Positions 8,328 through 16,806 of a DNA stretch of 64,000 bases are shown here, piece by piece. Source of the DNA: Pseudomonadota bacterium. Its GTDB lineage: Bacteria; Pseudomonadota; Gammaproteobacteria; Burkholderiales; Burkholderiaceae_C. The number at the start of each line of letters is the position of its first letter. The first letter of the stretch is position 1. The notes below the pieces were generated by a model. That model worked only from the letters and a program-made list of their open reading frames with translations. It ran no database searches and was not told where the DNA came from. The stretch spans positions 19,565-83,564 of the forward strand of contig JAEWIF010000055.1 in the NCBI GenBank assembly GCA_023387335.1. The letters run 5' to 3'. The translations under genes and the position numbers were made by a program.

Positions 8328-9788
8328 TCAATAAGCCGCGCCATCCTTGAACACCAGGCGGATGGTTCTCCACACGATGTAGAGGTCCAGCCGCAGTGAC
8401 CAGTTTCGCAGATAGTCGAGGTCGCAGCGAATGCGTGCTTCCATCTTTTCCAGGCAATCGGTCTCGCCGCGATAACCGTTCACCTGGGCCCAGCCCGTGA
8501 TTCCGGGTTTGACCTTATGGCGGATCATGTAGCTCTTGATCAGCGGCCGGTAGAACTCGTTGTGCGACACGGCGTGGGGCCGCGGGCCGACGATGCTCAT
8601 GCGCCCCTGGAGCACGTTGATGAACTGGGGCAGCTCATCCATGGACGTCTTGCGCAGGAAGCGCCCCAGCGGGGTGACGCGGGCGTCGTCCTTGCGCGCC
8701 TGGGTGACGACGGCGCCGTCCTCGGTCACCGTCATCGAGCGGAACTTGTAGACGATGATCTCCTGGCCCCACAGCCCGTAGCGGCGCTGGCGGAAGATCA
8801 CGGGCCCCGGCGAGGTCAGCTTGATGGCCGCGGCGATGCCCAGCATCAGCGGCGACAGCAGTAGCAGGATCGCAACAGACAGCACGACGTCGCTGGCCCG
8901 CTTGACCACCGCGTTGGGTCCGCGGAAGGGGGTCTCGCACACCGAGATCACCGGCATGCCGCAGACCGAGTCCATGCGGCCCTGGATCAGGTCGGTCACG
9001 AACATGTCCGGAACGAAGTACACCGAGGCGGTCGTGTCCTTGAGCGTGTCCAGCAGTTGCTTGATGCGCGGCTGCGAGGCCATCGGCAGCGACAGGTAGA
9101 CCAGCTGCACGTTGTGCTTCTTGACGTAGGTGGCGATCTCCTCGATGCGCCCCAGCATCCGGTGGCGCGCGCGGCCGTGGATGCGGTCGGGCGTGCGGTC
9201 GTCGAAGAAGCCGAGCAGCTCGACGCCGGTGTAGTGCGCCATCGACAGCTTGTCGGCCAGCGAACCGCCCTGCTCGTTCATGCCGACCACGACGGCGCGC
9301 AGCGGCGGGCCCTGCAGGCGGATCAGCGTCGGCGCGGCCTGGCGCAGCGCCCAGTGGGCGGCCAGCTGCGAGGCCGGAGCCAGCCACAGCCAGTTCATCA
9401 CCACCTCGCGCGAGAAGTCGTCCAGCGCATCGATGGCGTAGCCCGTGGCCAGCAGCAGCCCGCAGGTCCAGGCCCAGGCCAGCACGGTGTCGGCGACCAC
9501 GCGGGCGGCCGAAGCGCGCAGCTGCGGCCTTCCGGGATACACCAGCGCGAACGCCACGATCGACAGGCCCAGCCAGCGGGGCGTCATCTCGCCCTCGACC
9601 ACCCACACCAGCAGCCACAGCGACAGCACCGTCGCCAGCGGCTCCACGAACGTCTCGAATGCCCGCAGCAGCCGGCTGTGGCTGAAGACGGCCGGGCCCG
9701 GCAGGGCAGGCGCCGGCGGGGGCGCTGCCGTGGCGGAGCCGGCCGACGCAGCGGAGGCGGCGCCGAGCACGCGTTCGGCTTCAGGCAT
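8328..9788 (-). CDS. epsB: Undecaprenyl-phosphate glucose phosphotransferase (EpsB/WcaJ-like)
   Basis: The 486-aa polyprenyl glycosylphosphotransferase starts repeat-unit synthesis by placing glucose-1-phosphate on undecaprenyl phosphate. It has four to five N-terminal membrane helices (about 30-150), a Rossmann-like central domain (LRAVVVGMNEQGGSLADKL) and the C-terminal sugar transferase domain: KRASDVVLSVAILLLLSPLM, PVIFRQRRYG, YKFRSMT, KTSMDELPQ and SIVGPRPHAVSHNE. A Pro/Ala-rich N-terminal tail of about 35 residues precedes the first helix. The start overlaps the epsA stop by eight bases, so regulator and first enzyme are co-translated. Confidence 0.92.
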   Translation of the reverse strand: MPEAERVLGAASAASAGSATAAPPPAPALPGPAVFSHSRLLRAFETFVEPLATVLSLWLLVWVVEGEMTPRWLGLSIVAFALVYPGRPQLRASAARVVADTVLAWAWTCGLLLATGYAIDALDDFSREVVMNWLWLAPASQLAAHWALRQAAPTLIRLQGPPLRAVVVGMNEQGGSLADKLSMAHYTGVELLGFFDDRTPDRIHGRARHRMLGRIEEIATYVKKHNVQLVYLSLPMASQPRIKQLLDTLKDTTASVYFVPDMFVTDLIQGRMDSVCGMPVISVCETPFRGPNAVVKRASDVVLSVAILLLLSPLMLGIAAAIKLTSPGPVIFRQRRYGLWGQEIIVYKFRSMTVTEDGAVVTQARKDDARVTPLGRFLRKTSMDELPQFINVLQGRMSIVGPRPHAVSHNEFYRPLIKSYMIRHKVKPGITGWAQVNGYRGETDCLEKMEARIRCDLDYLRNWSLRLDLYIVWRTIRLVFKDGAAY

Positions 9789-10572
9789 ATGCGGCCATCC
9801 GGGTGAGCTTGGCCACGGCCTGGGCGCGGTTGGTCACGTCCAGCTTGCTGAAGATGCTCTTCATGTGGTTCTTCACCGTGAACTCGCTGATGTGCAGGAT
9901 GCAGCCGATCTCGGGGTTGGTCTTGCCCATGGCGACCCACACCATGATCTGGCGCTCGCGCTCGGACAGCTGGCCGAGGCGCACCACCATCTGCTCGACC
10001 TGGGTGCGCTCGGCACCCGGCTGGCGCATCGGCGCCGGCGGCATGCGGCGCAGCGCGGAATCGATGAAGGGCACCAGCAGCTTGAGCGCGGCGGCGCCGC
10101 CGGCCGGGGCGAGGTCGCAGCTCAGGGCCGCGAAGATGCGTTCGCCGCCCAGGCGGGTGTCGCCCACGCCGTGCACCAGCGCGGTCTGCATGCCGGGCGT
10201 GCCGGGCGCGGGGGCCCAGCCCTGGCCGGCTTCGCCGAGCAGCTGGCCGCAGCCGCTGATGTCCAGCTGGCAGGGCTGCGAGAGCGCGGCCGCCCAGCAG
10301 TCGCGGAAGTAGTTGACCAGCGGCGCGATGCGCGAGGCCGGGCACAGGTGGGTGCGCAGGCCGGGCAGGCTGGAGACGATGTCGTACTGCAGGTCGCCGG
10401 AGCGGAAGTCGCCCCAGCCGACCAGCAGGATGTCGTGCGGCAGCCAGCGCTGCACGTCGCCCTGCAGCCAGCGCCACAGGTCGGCGTGGCTGCGGAGTTG
10501 GGCGCCCTCGCCCGCGATCTTCAGGAATTGCACCGGATCGACGTCCGGGGTGGCTGCAGCGATGGTGCTCAT
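9781..10572 (-). CDS. epsA: EpsA, LuxR-family regulator of exopolysaccharide synthesis
   Basis: The 263-aa protein has a C-terminal LuxR/NarL-type helix-turn-helix (LSERERQIMVWVAMGKTNPE followed by EFTVKNHMKSIFSKLDV). The N-terminal 190 residues have no phospho-acceptor receiver motif, as in the EpsA regulators that head exosortase-linked Eps clusters. It is the first gene of the minus-strand eps operon and probably controls it from the AT-richer region beyond 10573. A GAGAG stretch sits just before the ATG. Confidence 0.87.
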   Translation of the reverse strand: MSTIAAATPDVDPVQFLKIAGEGAQLRSHADLWRWLQGDVQRWLPHDILLVGWGDFRSGDLQYDIVSSLPGLRTHLCPASRIAPLVNYFRDCWAAALSQPCQLDISGCGQLLGEAGQGWAPAPGTPGMQTALVHGVGDTRLGGERIFAALSCDLAPAGGAAALKLLVPFIDSALRRMPPAPMRQPGAERTQVEQMVVRLGQLSERERQIMVWVAMGKTNPEIGCILHISEFTVKNHMKSIFSKLDVTNRAQAVAKLTRMAAYA

Positions 10573-11072
10573 CTCTTCTCTCCCACTTTCATTGGCCGTT
10601 CCCGGCCGTCATGAATCGAAACAGTTATTTCGTGCTTTCCGCATGTACGCGGGTGACGCTTGTTTGCGGCCCGAAACCGCATGTAGCCAGCGTTGCCGAA
10701 CCGCCACGAAACGCTTGACAGTCCATATCCGACATGGATCCGGTGTCCTTCATTCCTTGTCCTCCCCGCGATGTCCGGCGATGAGTGATGGTGTGAAAAA
10801 TGGACATGTCCCGGAGGTAGGCTCCGCCCGGAGTTCTGTGTCGGTTCAGGCGCAACCGCGTGTCCGAGAATTCCGACACGGCAGCGGCGTAACACGGCTT
10901 GGCAAGGCGCTACGAGGTGCGAGGGAGATCGAGGAAGTGTTTTGCACCTGCGCCGCAGTCGGACAAGGATGACAAGCTGTGCAGGAGCGCAGGCCGAGTG
11001 GCTCGGCCGTTCGCGGCGGCGACGCGGGGATGAGGAAAAGGGATGCGGAACGCGGCCGTGGGCCGCGGCCGT
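10573..11072. other. Intergenic region upstream of the eps operon
   Basis: About 500 bp without a credible gene. It is visibly lower in GC near 10610-10640 and 10790-10810. It must hold the eps promoter, but I could not find a convincing sigma-70 or sigma-54 element on the minus strand. A TTGACA at about 10714 faces the plus strand and has no matching -10 box. The short frames here have poor codon usage. Confidence 0.6.
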
Positions 11073-11381
11073 TCAGAAGCGGGGCAGGTCGCCCAGGCTG
11101 CGGCCGGGCTCGTCCTCGTCGAGGGCCAGCGTCTCGGTACCCTCGGGCAGCACGTCGACCTTGACCTCGGGCCCGGGCTCCAGCCCGCCCTCGTCGTCGG
11201 GGAACATGCTGATCACGGTGTCGCCCTCGACCAGGCGATCGACCACCTCCGTCACCCGGGTGGGCGAGGGGCGCAGGTCCCAGCGGGCGCTGCGCGAATC
11301 GATGAGGCCCATCATGGCCTCGACGATCTGCGAGCCCACGTAGCGGACCGCGGTGATGCCGTAGGTGGCTTTCTCGAGCAT
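11073..11381 (-). CDS. Hypothetical small acidic protein
   Basis: The 102-aa protein begins MLEKATYGITAVRYVGSQIVEAM and ends in an acidic tail (LDEDEPGRSLGDLPRF). The part LRPSPTRVTEVVDRLVEGDTV looks like a compact alpha/beta core. I do not recognise the family. The open frame extends to 11498, but the upstream part is Arg/Ala-rich and overlaps the divergent gene region, so the ATG at 11381 is preferred. No signal peptide or membrane segment. Confidence 0.6.
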   Translation of the reverse strand: MLEKATYGITAVRYVGSQIVEAMMGLIDSRSARWDLRPSPTRVTEVVDRLVEGDTVISMFPDDEGGLEPGPEVKVDVLPEGTETLALDEDEPGRSLGDLPRF

Positions 11382-11520
11382 GGCTGCATTCTGGAAAGCC
11401 GCGCCAGCGCTCCGATCAGCCAATCGCGACAACATGCGTGGGAGGGTGCCTACGGTTTCGGCCCGCCGAGGCGCCGCGCGGAGTGCGAGCCGGCGCACCG
11501 TGGCCTACACTGCGCCTCCC

Positions 11521-12270
11521 ATGGCCGCCGCCGACGCCTCCTCCTCGCCCGTGCTGGGCCGTGCGCACGCGCGGCGCCTGCGCGAGGTCTACCGCTCGGC
11601 CGGCTGGCCGTGCCAGGACCTGCTGGAGATCGAACTCGTCGCCGCCGGCCTGCTCGACCGCGTGCTCTCGGCCTCCGGGCACGAGACCCTGCGCGTGACG
11701 CAGGCGGGCATGCAGCTGCTGGCCGACACGCTCGCGGGCAATCGCGCCCGCCTCTCCGCGCACGAGGCGCTGGTGGAACGGGTGGCGCTGGAGATGGGTC
11801 GCGCGGGCCGCGTCGCGTGGCGCAACCTCACGCTGCGCGCGCAGGTGCCCACCGACGACGCATCGGCGCCGGCGCAGTGGTGCATGGCGCGCCCCGACGT
11901 CTTCTCGATCCGCAACACCTCGGTGGCGGAGTACGTCGAGCCGGTGGTGCACGAAGTGAAGGTGCGCCGCGCCGACCTGCTCGCGGACCTGCGGCAATCC
12001 TCCAAGCGCGAGGCCTACCTGGATCTGGGCGAGTGCTGGTACGTGCTGGGGAGCGATGCGCGCGGACGCTGCATCGCTTCGCCGGACGAAGTGCCTTCGT
12101 CGTGCGGCGTGCTGGTGGTGGAGGCGGGCCGCCTGGTGGTCGCGCGCGCGGCCCCCCGCGCACGCCGCAGCGCCCTGCCCTTCGGCGTCTGGATGGCGCT
12201 CGCCAAGGCCACGCCGGTGGCGGGCCTCGACGAGGATTGCCAGGGGTTGCTGGCGGCGAACGACGGCTGA
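11521..12270 (+). CDS. MmcB-like protein with a PD-(D/E)XK nuclease-like core
   Basis: The 249-aa protein has an N-terminal helical part (RRLREVYRSAGWPCQDLLEI) and a core reading PDVFSIRNTS ... EPVVHEVKVRRADLLADL ... KREAYLDLGECWYVL. The spacing of Asp, the E-x-K and the downstream Lys/Arg matches PD-(D/E)XK nucleases of the MmcB/DUF1052 type, linked in other bacteria to DNA repair. The ATG at 11521 is chosen because the region before it is Arg-rich and lies in the shared upstream region. Nuclease activity is inferred only from the motif. Confidence 0.6.
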   Translation: MAAADASSSPVLGRAHARRLREVYRSAGWPCQDLLEIELVAAGLLDRVLSASGHETLRVTQAGMQLLADTLAGNRARLSAHEALVERVALEMGRAGRVAWRNLTLRAQVPTDDASAPAQWCMARPDVFSIRNTSVAEYVEPVVHEVKVRRADLLADLRQSSKREAYLDLGECWYVLGSDARGRCIASPDEVPSSCGVLVVEAGRLVVARAAPRARRSALPFGVWMALAKATPVAGLDEDCQGLLAANDG

Positions 12271-12276
12271 CGCCGC

Positions 12277-12435
12277 CTACTGCTTCGGATGCTCCGAATG
12301 CCCCGAGTCGGGCTCGGGCTTGTGGTGCTTCTCCGGGTCCTTGGGCTGCTGGTGCGCAGGCTCCGGATTGACCGGCTTGGCCGGCTCGGTGGGCTCCGGG
12401 GCCGGGGCGGGCACGGTGCCGCCGGGCGTGCTCAT
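12277..12435 (-). CDS. Tiny Pro/Glu/His-rich protein (fourth of a coupled set)
   Basis: This is a 52-aa ORF starting MSTPGGTVPAPAPEPTEPAK and ending PEPDSGHSEHPKQ. It is almost entirely Pro, Glu, Lys and His, hence probably disordered. Its ATG overlaps the stop of the preceding small ORF as ATGA, which argues that both are translated. It ends six bases from the stop of the convergent MmcB-like gene. No family recognised. Confidence 0.5.
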   Translation of the reverse strand: MSTPGGTVPAPAPEPTEPAKPVNPEPAHQQPKDPEKHHKPEPDSGHSEHPKQ

Positions 12436-12590
12436 GGCTGGCGCGGCGCGATCTCGGTGTTGCGCGCGGCCTCCTCCGGATCCTCGTTCGACGGCGTGGG
12501 GATGTCCTCCTCCGTCGCCAGTTCCGGCTCCTCCCGGTCCAGGCGCGGGATGCCGGTCGGGTTCGCGATGCTCGTGGGGCGCTTCTCCAT
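12432..12590 (-). CDS. Tiny acidic proline-containing protein (third of a coupled set)
   Basis: This 52-aa ORF begins MEKRPTSIANPTGIPRLDRE and continues with an acidic stretch (EEPELATEEDIPTPSNEDPE). AAAGAGGA lies a suitable distance before the ATG. The stop overlaps the next start as ATGA. Composition is like that of its three neighbours; there is no membrane or signal segment. Confidence 0.5.
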   Translation of the reverse strand: MEKRPTSIANPTGIPRLDREEPELATEEDIPTPSNEDPEEAARNTEIAPRQP

Positions 12591-12607
12591 CGGGGGTCCT
12601 CTTTCGT

Positions 12608-12769
12608 TCAGGGCGAGGGTTTGTGGCTGACCGGGTGGGGGTCCTCCGGCTCGATCGGCGGTTCCACCGGACCGAACTCCGGCTCCACCGGCAACCGGGT
12701 CGGGTTGGGCGTGCCGGGATTGGTGCCCGGCTCCATCCGGTCTTCGGGTTCGACGGGGTGGGTGGCCAT
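12608..12769 (-). CDS. Tiny proline-rich protein with PVEPE repeats (second of a coupled set)
   Basis: This 53-aa ORF begins MATHPVEPEDRMEPGTNPGT and contains PVEPEFGPVEPPIEPEDPHP, an imperfect repeat of a Val/Ile-Glu-Pro-Glu unit. The ATG overlaps the upstream stop as TGATG. The frame extends eight codons further upstream, but coupling favours 12769. Likely disordered; function unknown. Confidence 0.5.
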   Translation of the reverse strand: MATHPVEPEDRMEPGTNPGTPNPTRLPVEPEFGPVEPPIEPEDPHPVSHKPSP

Positions 12770-12939
12770 CAGAAATCGCTCTTGATCCACAGCGCGGGAT
12801 CGATCGGCCCGACCGGCTGGCCCGGGACGACCGGCTTGGGTTGCGCCTCCGCGCGCTGCGGCGGCGAGAAGCCGTCGTCGAGCTGCGGCGAAGCAGGCTC
12901 GGCCGGGTGCAGGCTGGGGTCGACTTGGTAAGGGATCAT
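12769..12939 (-). CDS. Tiny proline-rich protein (first of a coupled set)
   Basis: This 56-aa ORF begins MIPYQVDPSLHPAEPASPQ and ends PALWIKSDF. ACGAGGA lies six bases before the ATG. It heads the chain of four overlapping or closely spaced minus-strand mini-genes between 12277 and 12939. No homologous family recognised by eye. Confidence 0.5.
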   Translation of the reverse strand: MIPYQVDPSLHPAEPASPQLDDGFSPPQRAEAQPKPVVPGQPVGPIDPALWIKSDF

Positions 12940-13028
12940 GGGCGTCCTCGTTGGCCCATGGTCGCGGCGGCGCGCGACGCAGTCGCTCGGCGCAGACGCC
13001 TAAACGCTGTCGGCGCGGGCCGACGGCT

Positions 13029-13316
13029 TCAGGCGCTTTCCTTGATCTTCTCTTCCTGTTCGCGCTCGGCGTCCCGGCGCACGGACTGGCTGGGGTCGTG
13101 CGTGAAGGGCATGCGCGGCAGGCCGATCAGCGCCTGCAGGGTGGCATGGGCCCGATCCATGTCGGCGCCGATCATCGCCAGGGCCACCTCGTGGCCGGGC
13201 TCGTTCTTGGCGATCTCGACATAGGCGGCGCGAAGGCGCTCGTAGTCTTCCTCGGCGCGCGCCACTTCCTGCTGGGCGGCCAGCATCTTGGCGTAGTCGG
13301 CACGGCTGTATCGCAT
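13029..13316 (-). CDS. Hypothetical coiled-coil protein
   Basis: This 95-aa protein is dominated by helix-forming residues (AKMLAAQQEVARAEEDYERL), with a second helix around the middle and a charged C-terminal tail (RRDAEREQEEKIKESA). It has no cysteines, signal peptide or membrane helix. It lies between the mini-gene chain and rlpA on the same strand. Family unknown. Confidence 0.6.
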   Translation of the reverse strand: MRYSRADYAKMLAAQQEVARAEEDYERLRAAYVEIAKNEPGHEVALAMIGADMDRAHATLQALIGLPRMPFTHDPSQSVRRDAEREQEEKIKESA

Positions 13317-13370
13317 GCACCCACTGTAGGCATGCCCCAGCGCGGCCGTTGTAGGACAAGGCGCGCCGAC

Positions 13371-13889
13371 TCAGTAGGCGTTGGCGGCCACGCTCGGCGC
13401 CGCGGCGCCCGGTTTCATGCTGCCGTCGGGCTGCGGCACCGCGATGGGCGCCACTTCCACCGCCGCCAGCCCCTGCTCGCGGCTGAGCCCGATCTTCTCG
13501 GCGGTCGCCGGCGACAGGTCCACGATGCGTCCGTCCACGTACGGACCGCGGTCCTGGATGGTCACCACCGCGCTCTGGCCGTTCTCGAGGTTGGTCACCA
13601 GCGCCCTGGTGCCCAGCGGCAGCGTCTTGCTCGCGGCGTTGTCGTCGCGCGGGTTCATCGGCGTGCCGTCGGCCATCTTGCGGCCGTTGAACTGGCGCGC
13701 GTAGAACGAGGCCTTGCCGACCTGCTTGCGGCCCGAGTGGTCGAGCTTGTGGCCCTTGGCGGCCGGATGGTTGGGCTTGGGCGGCGGCTTGGCGGTCGTC
13801 TGGGCGGCCGCGATGGACAGGCCGGCCGCGGCGATGACGGCGACGAAGGCGTTGCGGATGCGAAGGCAATGAAGGGACCGGGGACTCAT
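13371..13889 (-). CDS. rlpA: RlpA-family septal ring/lytic transglycosylase-like protein
   Basis: This 172-aa secreted protein has a signal peptide (IRNAFVAVIAAAGLSIAAAQ). Its double-psi beta-barrel carries the RlpA motifs: GKASFYARQFNGRKMADGTP, the MNPRDDNAASKTLPLGT block, VTIQDRGPYVDGRIVDLSPA with the conserved Asp, and AAEKIGLSREQGL-like helix. RlpA enzymes cleave denuded peptidoglycan strands. There is no C-terminal SPOR domain, so recruitment to the septum would need another route. Confidence 0.88.
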   Translation of the reverse strand: MSPRSLHCLRIRNAFVAVIAAAGLSIAAAQTTAKPPPKPNHPAAKGHKLDHSGRKQVGKASFYARQFNGRKMADGTPMNPRDDNAASKTLPLGTRALVTNLENGQSAVVTIQDRGPYVDGRIVDLSPATAEKIGLSREQGLAAVEVAPIAVPQPDGSMKPGAAAPSVAANAY

Positions 13890-14000
13890 GGTTGTACCGG
13901 TCCAGTCTGCCCAAGCCGCGGCCGCGCAAAGTCGGCCGAGCGCGGCAATGGGCGTAGGAAAGGGTGGCTCGGCGTCGGCGCCCGCCGCCGGGCTCAGGCG

Positions 14001-15737
14001 TCAGGCCCGCTCCTGCGGCAGCGAGAAGAAGAAGCAGGCGCCGGCCCCGGGCGTGGCGCTGCACCACACCTCGCCGCCGTGCAGCACGACGATGCGGCGC
14101 ACCGCCGCCAGGCCCAGCCCCGTGCCGGGAAATTCGCTGCCCTTGTGCAGGCGGCTGAAGGGCTGGAAGAGCCGGGCCGCCATCGCGTTGTCGAAGCCTT
14201 CGCCGTTGTCGCTCACGGAGAACACGGCTTGCGCCTCGCGCTCGCCGGCGCACTCCCTACCGAACGCGATGCGCGCGTGCGGCTGCCGCGAGCTGAACTT
14301 CCACGCGTTGCCCAGCAGGTTCTGCAGCACCTGGCGCAGCAGCGCGCGGTCGCCGTGCGCGGACAGGCCCGGCTCGATCTGCACGTCCACCTCGCGGCCG
14401 CCGCCGCCCTCGCGCAATCCCGCCACGACCTCGTGCGCCAGCGCCGTCAGGTCGACCGGCCCGCGGGCCAGCGGCGCGCGCGACAGCCGCCCCAGCTCCA
14501 GCAGGCCGAGCGTGAGTTCATCCATGTGCGAGGCGTTGGCCTTGATGCGGCGCAGGTAGTGCCGCTGCTTGTCGCTGCCCGCGGTGTCGACCAGCGGCTG
14601 CAGCGCGTCGGCGAATCCCGAGATGCCGGCCAGCGGCGCCCGCACGTCGTGCGCGACCGCGTAAGAGAACGTCTCGAGGTCGCGGTTGGCCTGCTCCAGC
14701 TGCCCCGTGCGCTCCTGCACCTGGCGGTCCAGGCCCGCATTGAGCGCCTGCAGCTCGGCGCGCGCACGGCCCAGGGCGTCCGTGCGCTCCACCCCTTCCG
14801 CGTGCATGCGGGAGAGCAGCGCGTAGGCGCCCGCGAGGCCCGCGGTCATCAGCAGGCACAGCAGCAGCATGCGCGCGCGGCGGTCGCGGTAGGTCGCCAG
14901 CGCATCGTCGCGGGCGCTGGCGACCACGGCGCGCAGCCGCAGTTCGGCGATTGGCTGGGATGAGGCCAGGTAGGCGCGCCCGTCGATCGATGCGGAGCCG
15001 CCCGAGGGCCGGATCAGCTCCGCCAGCGGATAGAAGCCCTCCGCGTCCAGCACGTGCCCCGTCCTGGAACGCCAGGCCGCGCGCGGCGCGCCGTCGGCGC
15101 CGACCAGGACCACCGCGGTCTCGGCCTCCACGTTGACCGACTTCATCATGCCCAGGAGCGCCTCGGCGCCGACGAGCGACACCGATACGCCCAGCACGCG
15201 GCCCTGCGCATCGCGGATGGGGAGCGCGACAGGCACCTGCAGCGCGCCGGCCCGCCCAATCGGCGGCAGCACGCTCACGACCGGTCCCGGCGAGGCCGCC
15301 ATCGCCACCTGCTCGCACACGCTCGCGGTCAGCAGCGCGCCGGGTCCGGGCTGCGGCAGCACCCGCCCGTCGGCAAGGCACAGGCCCAGCTCCCCGAGCA
15401 CGTCGTTGGCGCGCAGGCGGCCGGCCACCATGCGCAACAGCTCCTGCTCGCCGCGGCCTTCGGCGACCATGCTCCCCAGCAGGCCCTGCACGGCCTGCGC
15501 CGTGCGCAGCACCCGGACGGCGTAATGCTCGACGGCCCGGGCCAGGTTGGCGTCGCGATCGGCGACCGCGTTCAGCGTCAGGCGGCGCTCGTGCGCCACG
15601 CTCTCGAAGAAGATCAGCCAGACGGCCGCGGCCACCACGAGGAAGACCATCCCCACGGTCCGGCGCCAGCGCCGCGACAGCCGGCGCAGCTGTGCCGCCG
15701 GATCGGATCTGCCCGCTTCTTCTTCAGGTGACGTCAT
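14001..15737 (-). CDS. Membrane-bound sensor histidine kinase
   Basis: A 578-aa kinase. Membrane helices near residues 27-47 (VGMVFLVVAAAVWLIFF) and about 285-305 enclose a periplasmic sensing domain of about 240 residues. A short coiled linker leads to the H-box YAVAHDVRAPLAGISGF with the phospho-accepting His363, then N-box NLLGNAWKFSS, G1 DNGEGF, and G2 GTGLGLAAVRRIV. There is no receiver domain and no adjacent response regulator, so it is an orphan kinase. The open frame runs far upstream through the opposite-strand LysR gene; the ATG at 15737 begins the sensible protein. Confidence 0.9.
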   Translation of the reverse strand: MTSPEEEAGRSDPAAQLRRLSRRWRRTVGMVFLVVAAAVWLIFFESVAHERRLTLNAVADRDANLARAVEHYAVRVLRTAQAVQGLLGSMVAEGRGEQELLRMVAGRLRANDVLGELGLCLADGRVLPQPGPGALLTASVCEQVAMAASPGPVVSVLPPIGRAGALQVPVALPIRDAQGRVLGVSVSLVGAEALLGMMKSVNVEAETAVVLVGADGAPRAAWRSRTGHVLDAEGFYPLAELIRPSGGSASIDGRAYLASSQPIAELRLRAVVASARDDALATYRDRRARMLLLCLLMTAGLAGAYALLSRMHAEGVERTDALGRARAELQALNAGLDRQVQERTGQLEQANRDLETFSYAVAHDVRAPLAGISGFADALQPLVDTAGSDKQRHYLRRIKANASHMDELTLGLLELGRLSRAPLARGPVDLTALAHEVVAGLREGGGGREVDVQIEPGLSAHGDRALLRQVLQNLLGNAWKFSSRQPHARIAFGRECAGEREAQAVFSVSDNGEGFDNAMAARLFQPFSRLHKGSEFPGTGLGLAAVRRIVVLHGGEVWCSATPGAGACFFFSLPQERA

Positions 15738-15818
15738 CAGGGCAGGATGATGAGGCCCCCGCGCCGGCCCAGCCGTGACAAATGCCTCGATGAGGCGCTG
15801 GGGGATACTTGCCTCCCC

Positions 15819-16730
15819 ATGAAATTCCGGCTGCGCCAGATGGAGGTCTTCCGGGCGGTGATGCTCACCGGCTCGATCAAGGCCGCCGCCCAGCTCCTGT
15901 TCGCCTCGCAACCGGCGGTGAGCCGGATCATCGCCCACACCGAGCAGACGCTCGGCCTCACCCTTTTCAACCGGGTCAAGGGCAAGCTGGTGCCCACGCC
16001 CGAAGGCGAGGCGCTGTTCCGCGAGGTCGACGAGTTCTACCAGCAGGCGGTGAAGGTGGACGAATTCGCGCGGGCGCTGGCGCAGGGGCCTTCGGGCACG
16101 CTGCGCATCGCGGCCAGCCCCAGCCTGTCGCGCGGGCTGGTGTCGCGGGCGATCTCGGCTTTCGTGCAGCGCTATCCGCAGATCCGCGTGAACTTCCGCA
16201 CCACTTTGCTGAACAGCATGCCGCAGGAGGTGCTGAGCAACAAGGTGGACCTGGCGGTGTCGGTGCACCCGATCGACCATCCCAACCTCAAGGTGGAGCC
16301 CTTCACGACCGGGCGCATGGTGGTGGTGGTGCCGCTCGGGCACGAGCTGGCGCAGAAGCGCATCGTGCGGCTGGCCGACCTGTCGAAGTTCCCGGTGATC
16401 TCGCACGACCCGGGCATCCCGTTCGGCCAGCTGGTGGCCGCGGCGTTCGAGAAGGCCGGCGTGGAGCTCGCCTCGCGCATCCACATCCACCAGAGCGACA
16501 TGGCCTGCTCGCTCGCGCGCTCCGGCAGCGGCGTGGCCGTCGTCGACGAGTTCACCGCCGACGGCATGGGCTGGACCGACCTGCAGACGCTGGCGCTGGC
16601 CGAGGAGATCCTGCTGGAGCCCAGCGTGGTCCGCTCGGTGTTCGACCACGGGCGCACGCACGCGGACAAGTTCATCGAGGTGCTGCGGCAGCAGTCCGCG
16701 CACGAGCCGCGCCAGGCGGCCCGCGCCTGA
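15819..16730 (+). CDS. LysR-family transcriptional regulator
   Basis: A 303-aa LysR protein. The N-terminal winged helix-turn-helix is MEVFRAVMLTGSIKAAAQLL followed by SQPAVSRIIAHTEQTLG. A periplasmic-binding-like effector domain starts near residue 90 (GTLRIAASPSLSRGLV). It is transcribed in the same direction as the catabolic block that follows, unlike most LysR genes. A repeated element with GCAGAAACTGCA lies just after its stop and again before the dehydrogenase at 17746, and is a candidate binding site. Confidence 0.92.
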   Translation: MKFRLRQMEVFRAVMLTGSIKAAAQLLFASQPAVSRIIAHTEQTLGLTLFNRVKGKLVPTPEGEALFREVDEFYQQAVKVDEFARALAQGPSGTLRIAASPSLSRGLVSRAISAFVQRYPQIRVNFRTTLLNSMPQEVLSNKVDLAVSVHPIDHPNLKVEPFTTGRMVVVVPLGHELAQKRIVRLADLSKFPVISHDPGIPFGQLVAAAFEKAGVELASRIHIHQSDMACSLARSGSGVAVVDEFTADGMGWTDLQTLALAEEILLEPSVVRSVFDHGRTHADKFIEVLRQQSAHEPRQAARA

Positions 16731-16734
16731 CCGC

Positions 16735-16773
16735 TTAACCTGACTGCATCCCCGACCGCAGAAACTGCAAGCG
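16735..16773 (+). promoter_or_regulatory. Candidate operator/promoter element, copy 1
   Basis: TTAAC, 18 intervening bases, then GCAGAAACTGCA (an inverted repeat GCAG-AAA-CTGC) at 16758-16769. The same arrangement with identical spacing recurs at 17649-17687; about 30 of 36 positions agree. This copy is just after the LysR stop and 37 bp before the RraA-family start, so it is a probable regulator site or promoter for the catabolic block. Confidence 0.6.
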
Positions 16774-16806
16774 GTCCGCGGCGCATCTCCGGTAGATTGC
16801 GCCGCC

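Noticed and set aside
10714..10745. TTGACA promoter-like box on the plus strand
   Set aside because: No suitable -10 at 16-18 bp and no plus-strand gene downstream until 11521.
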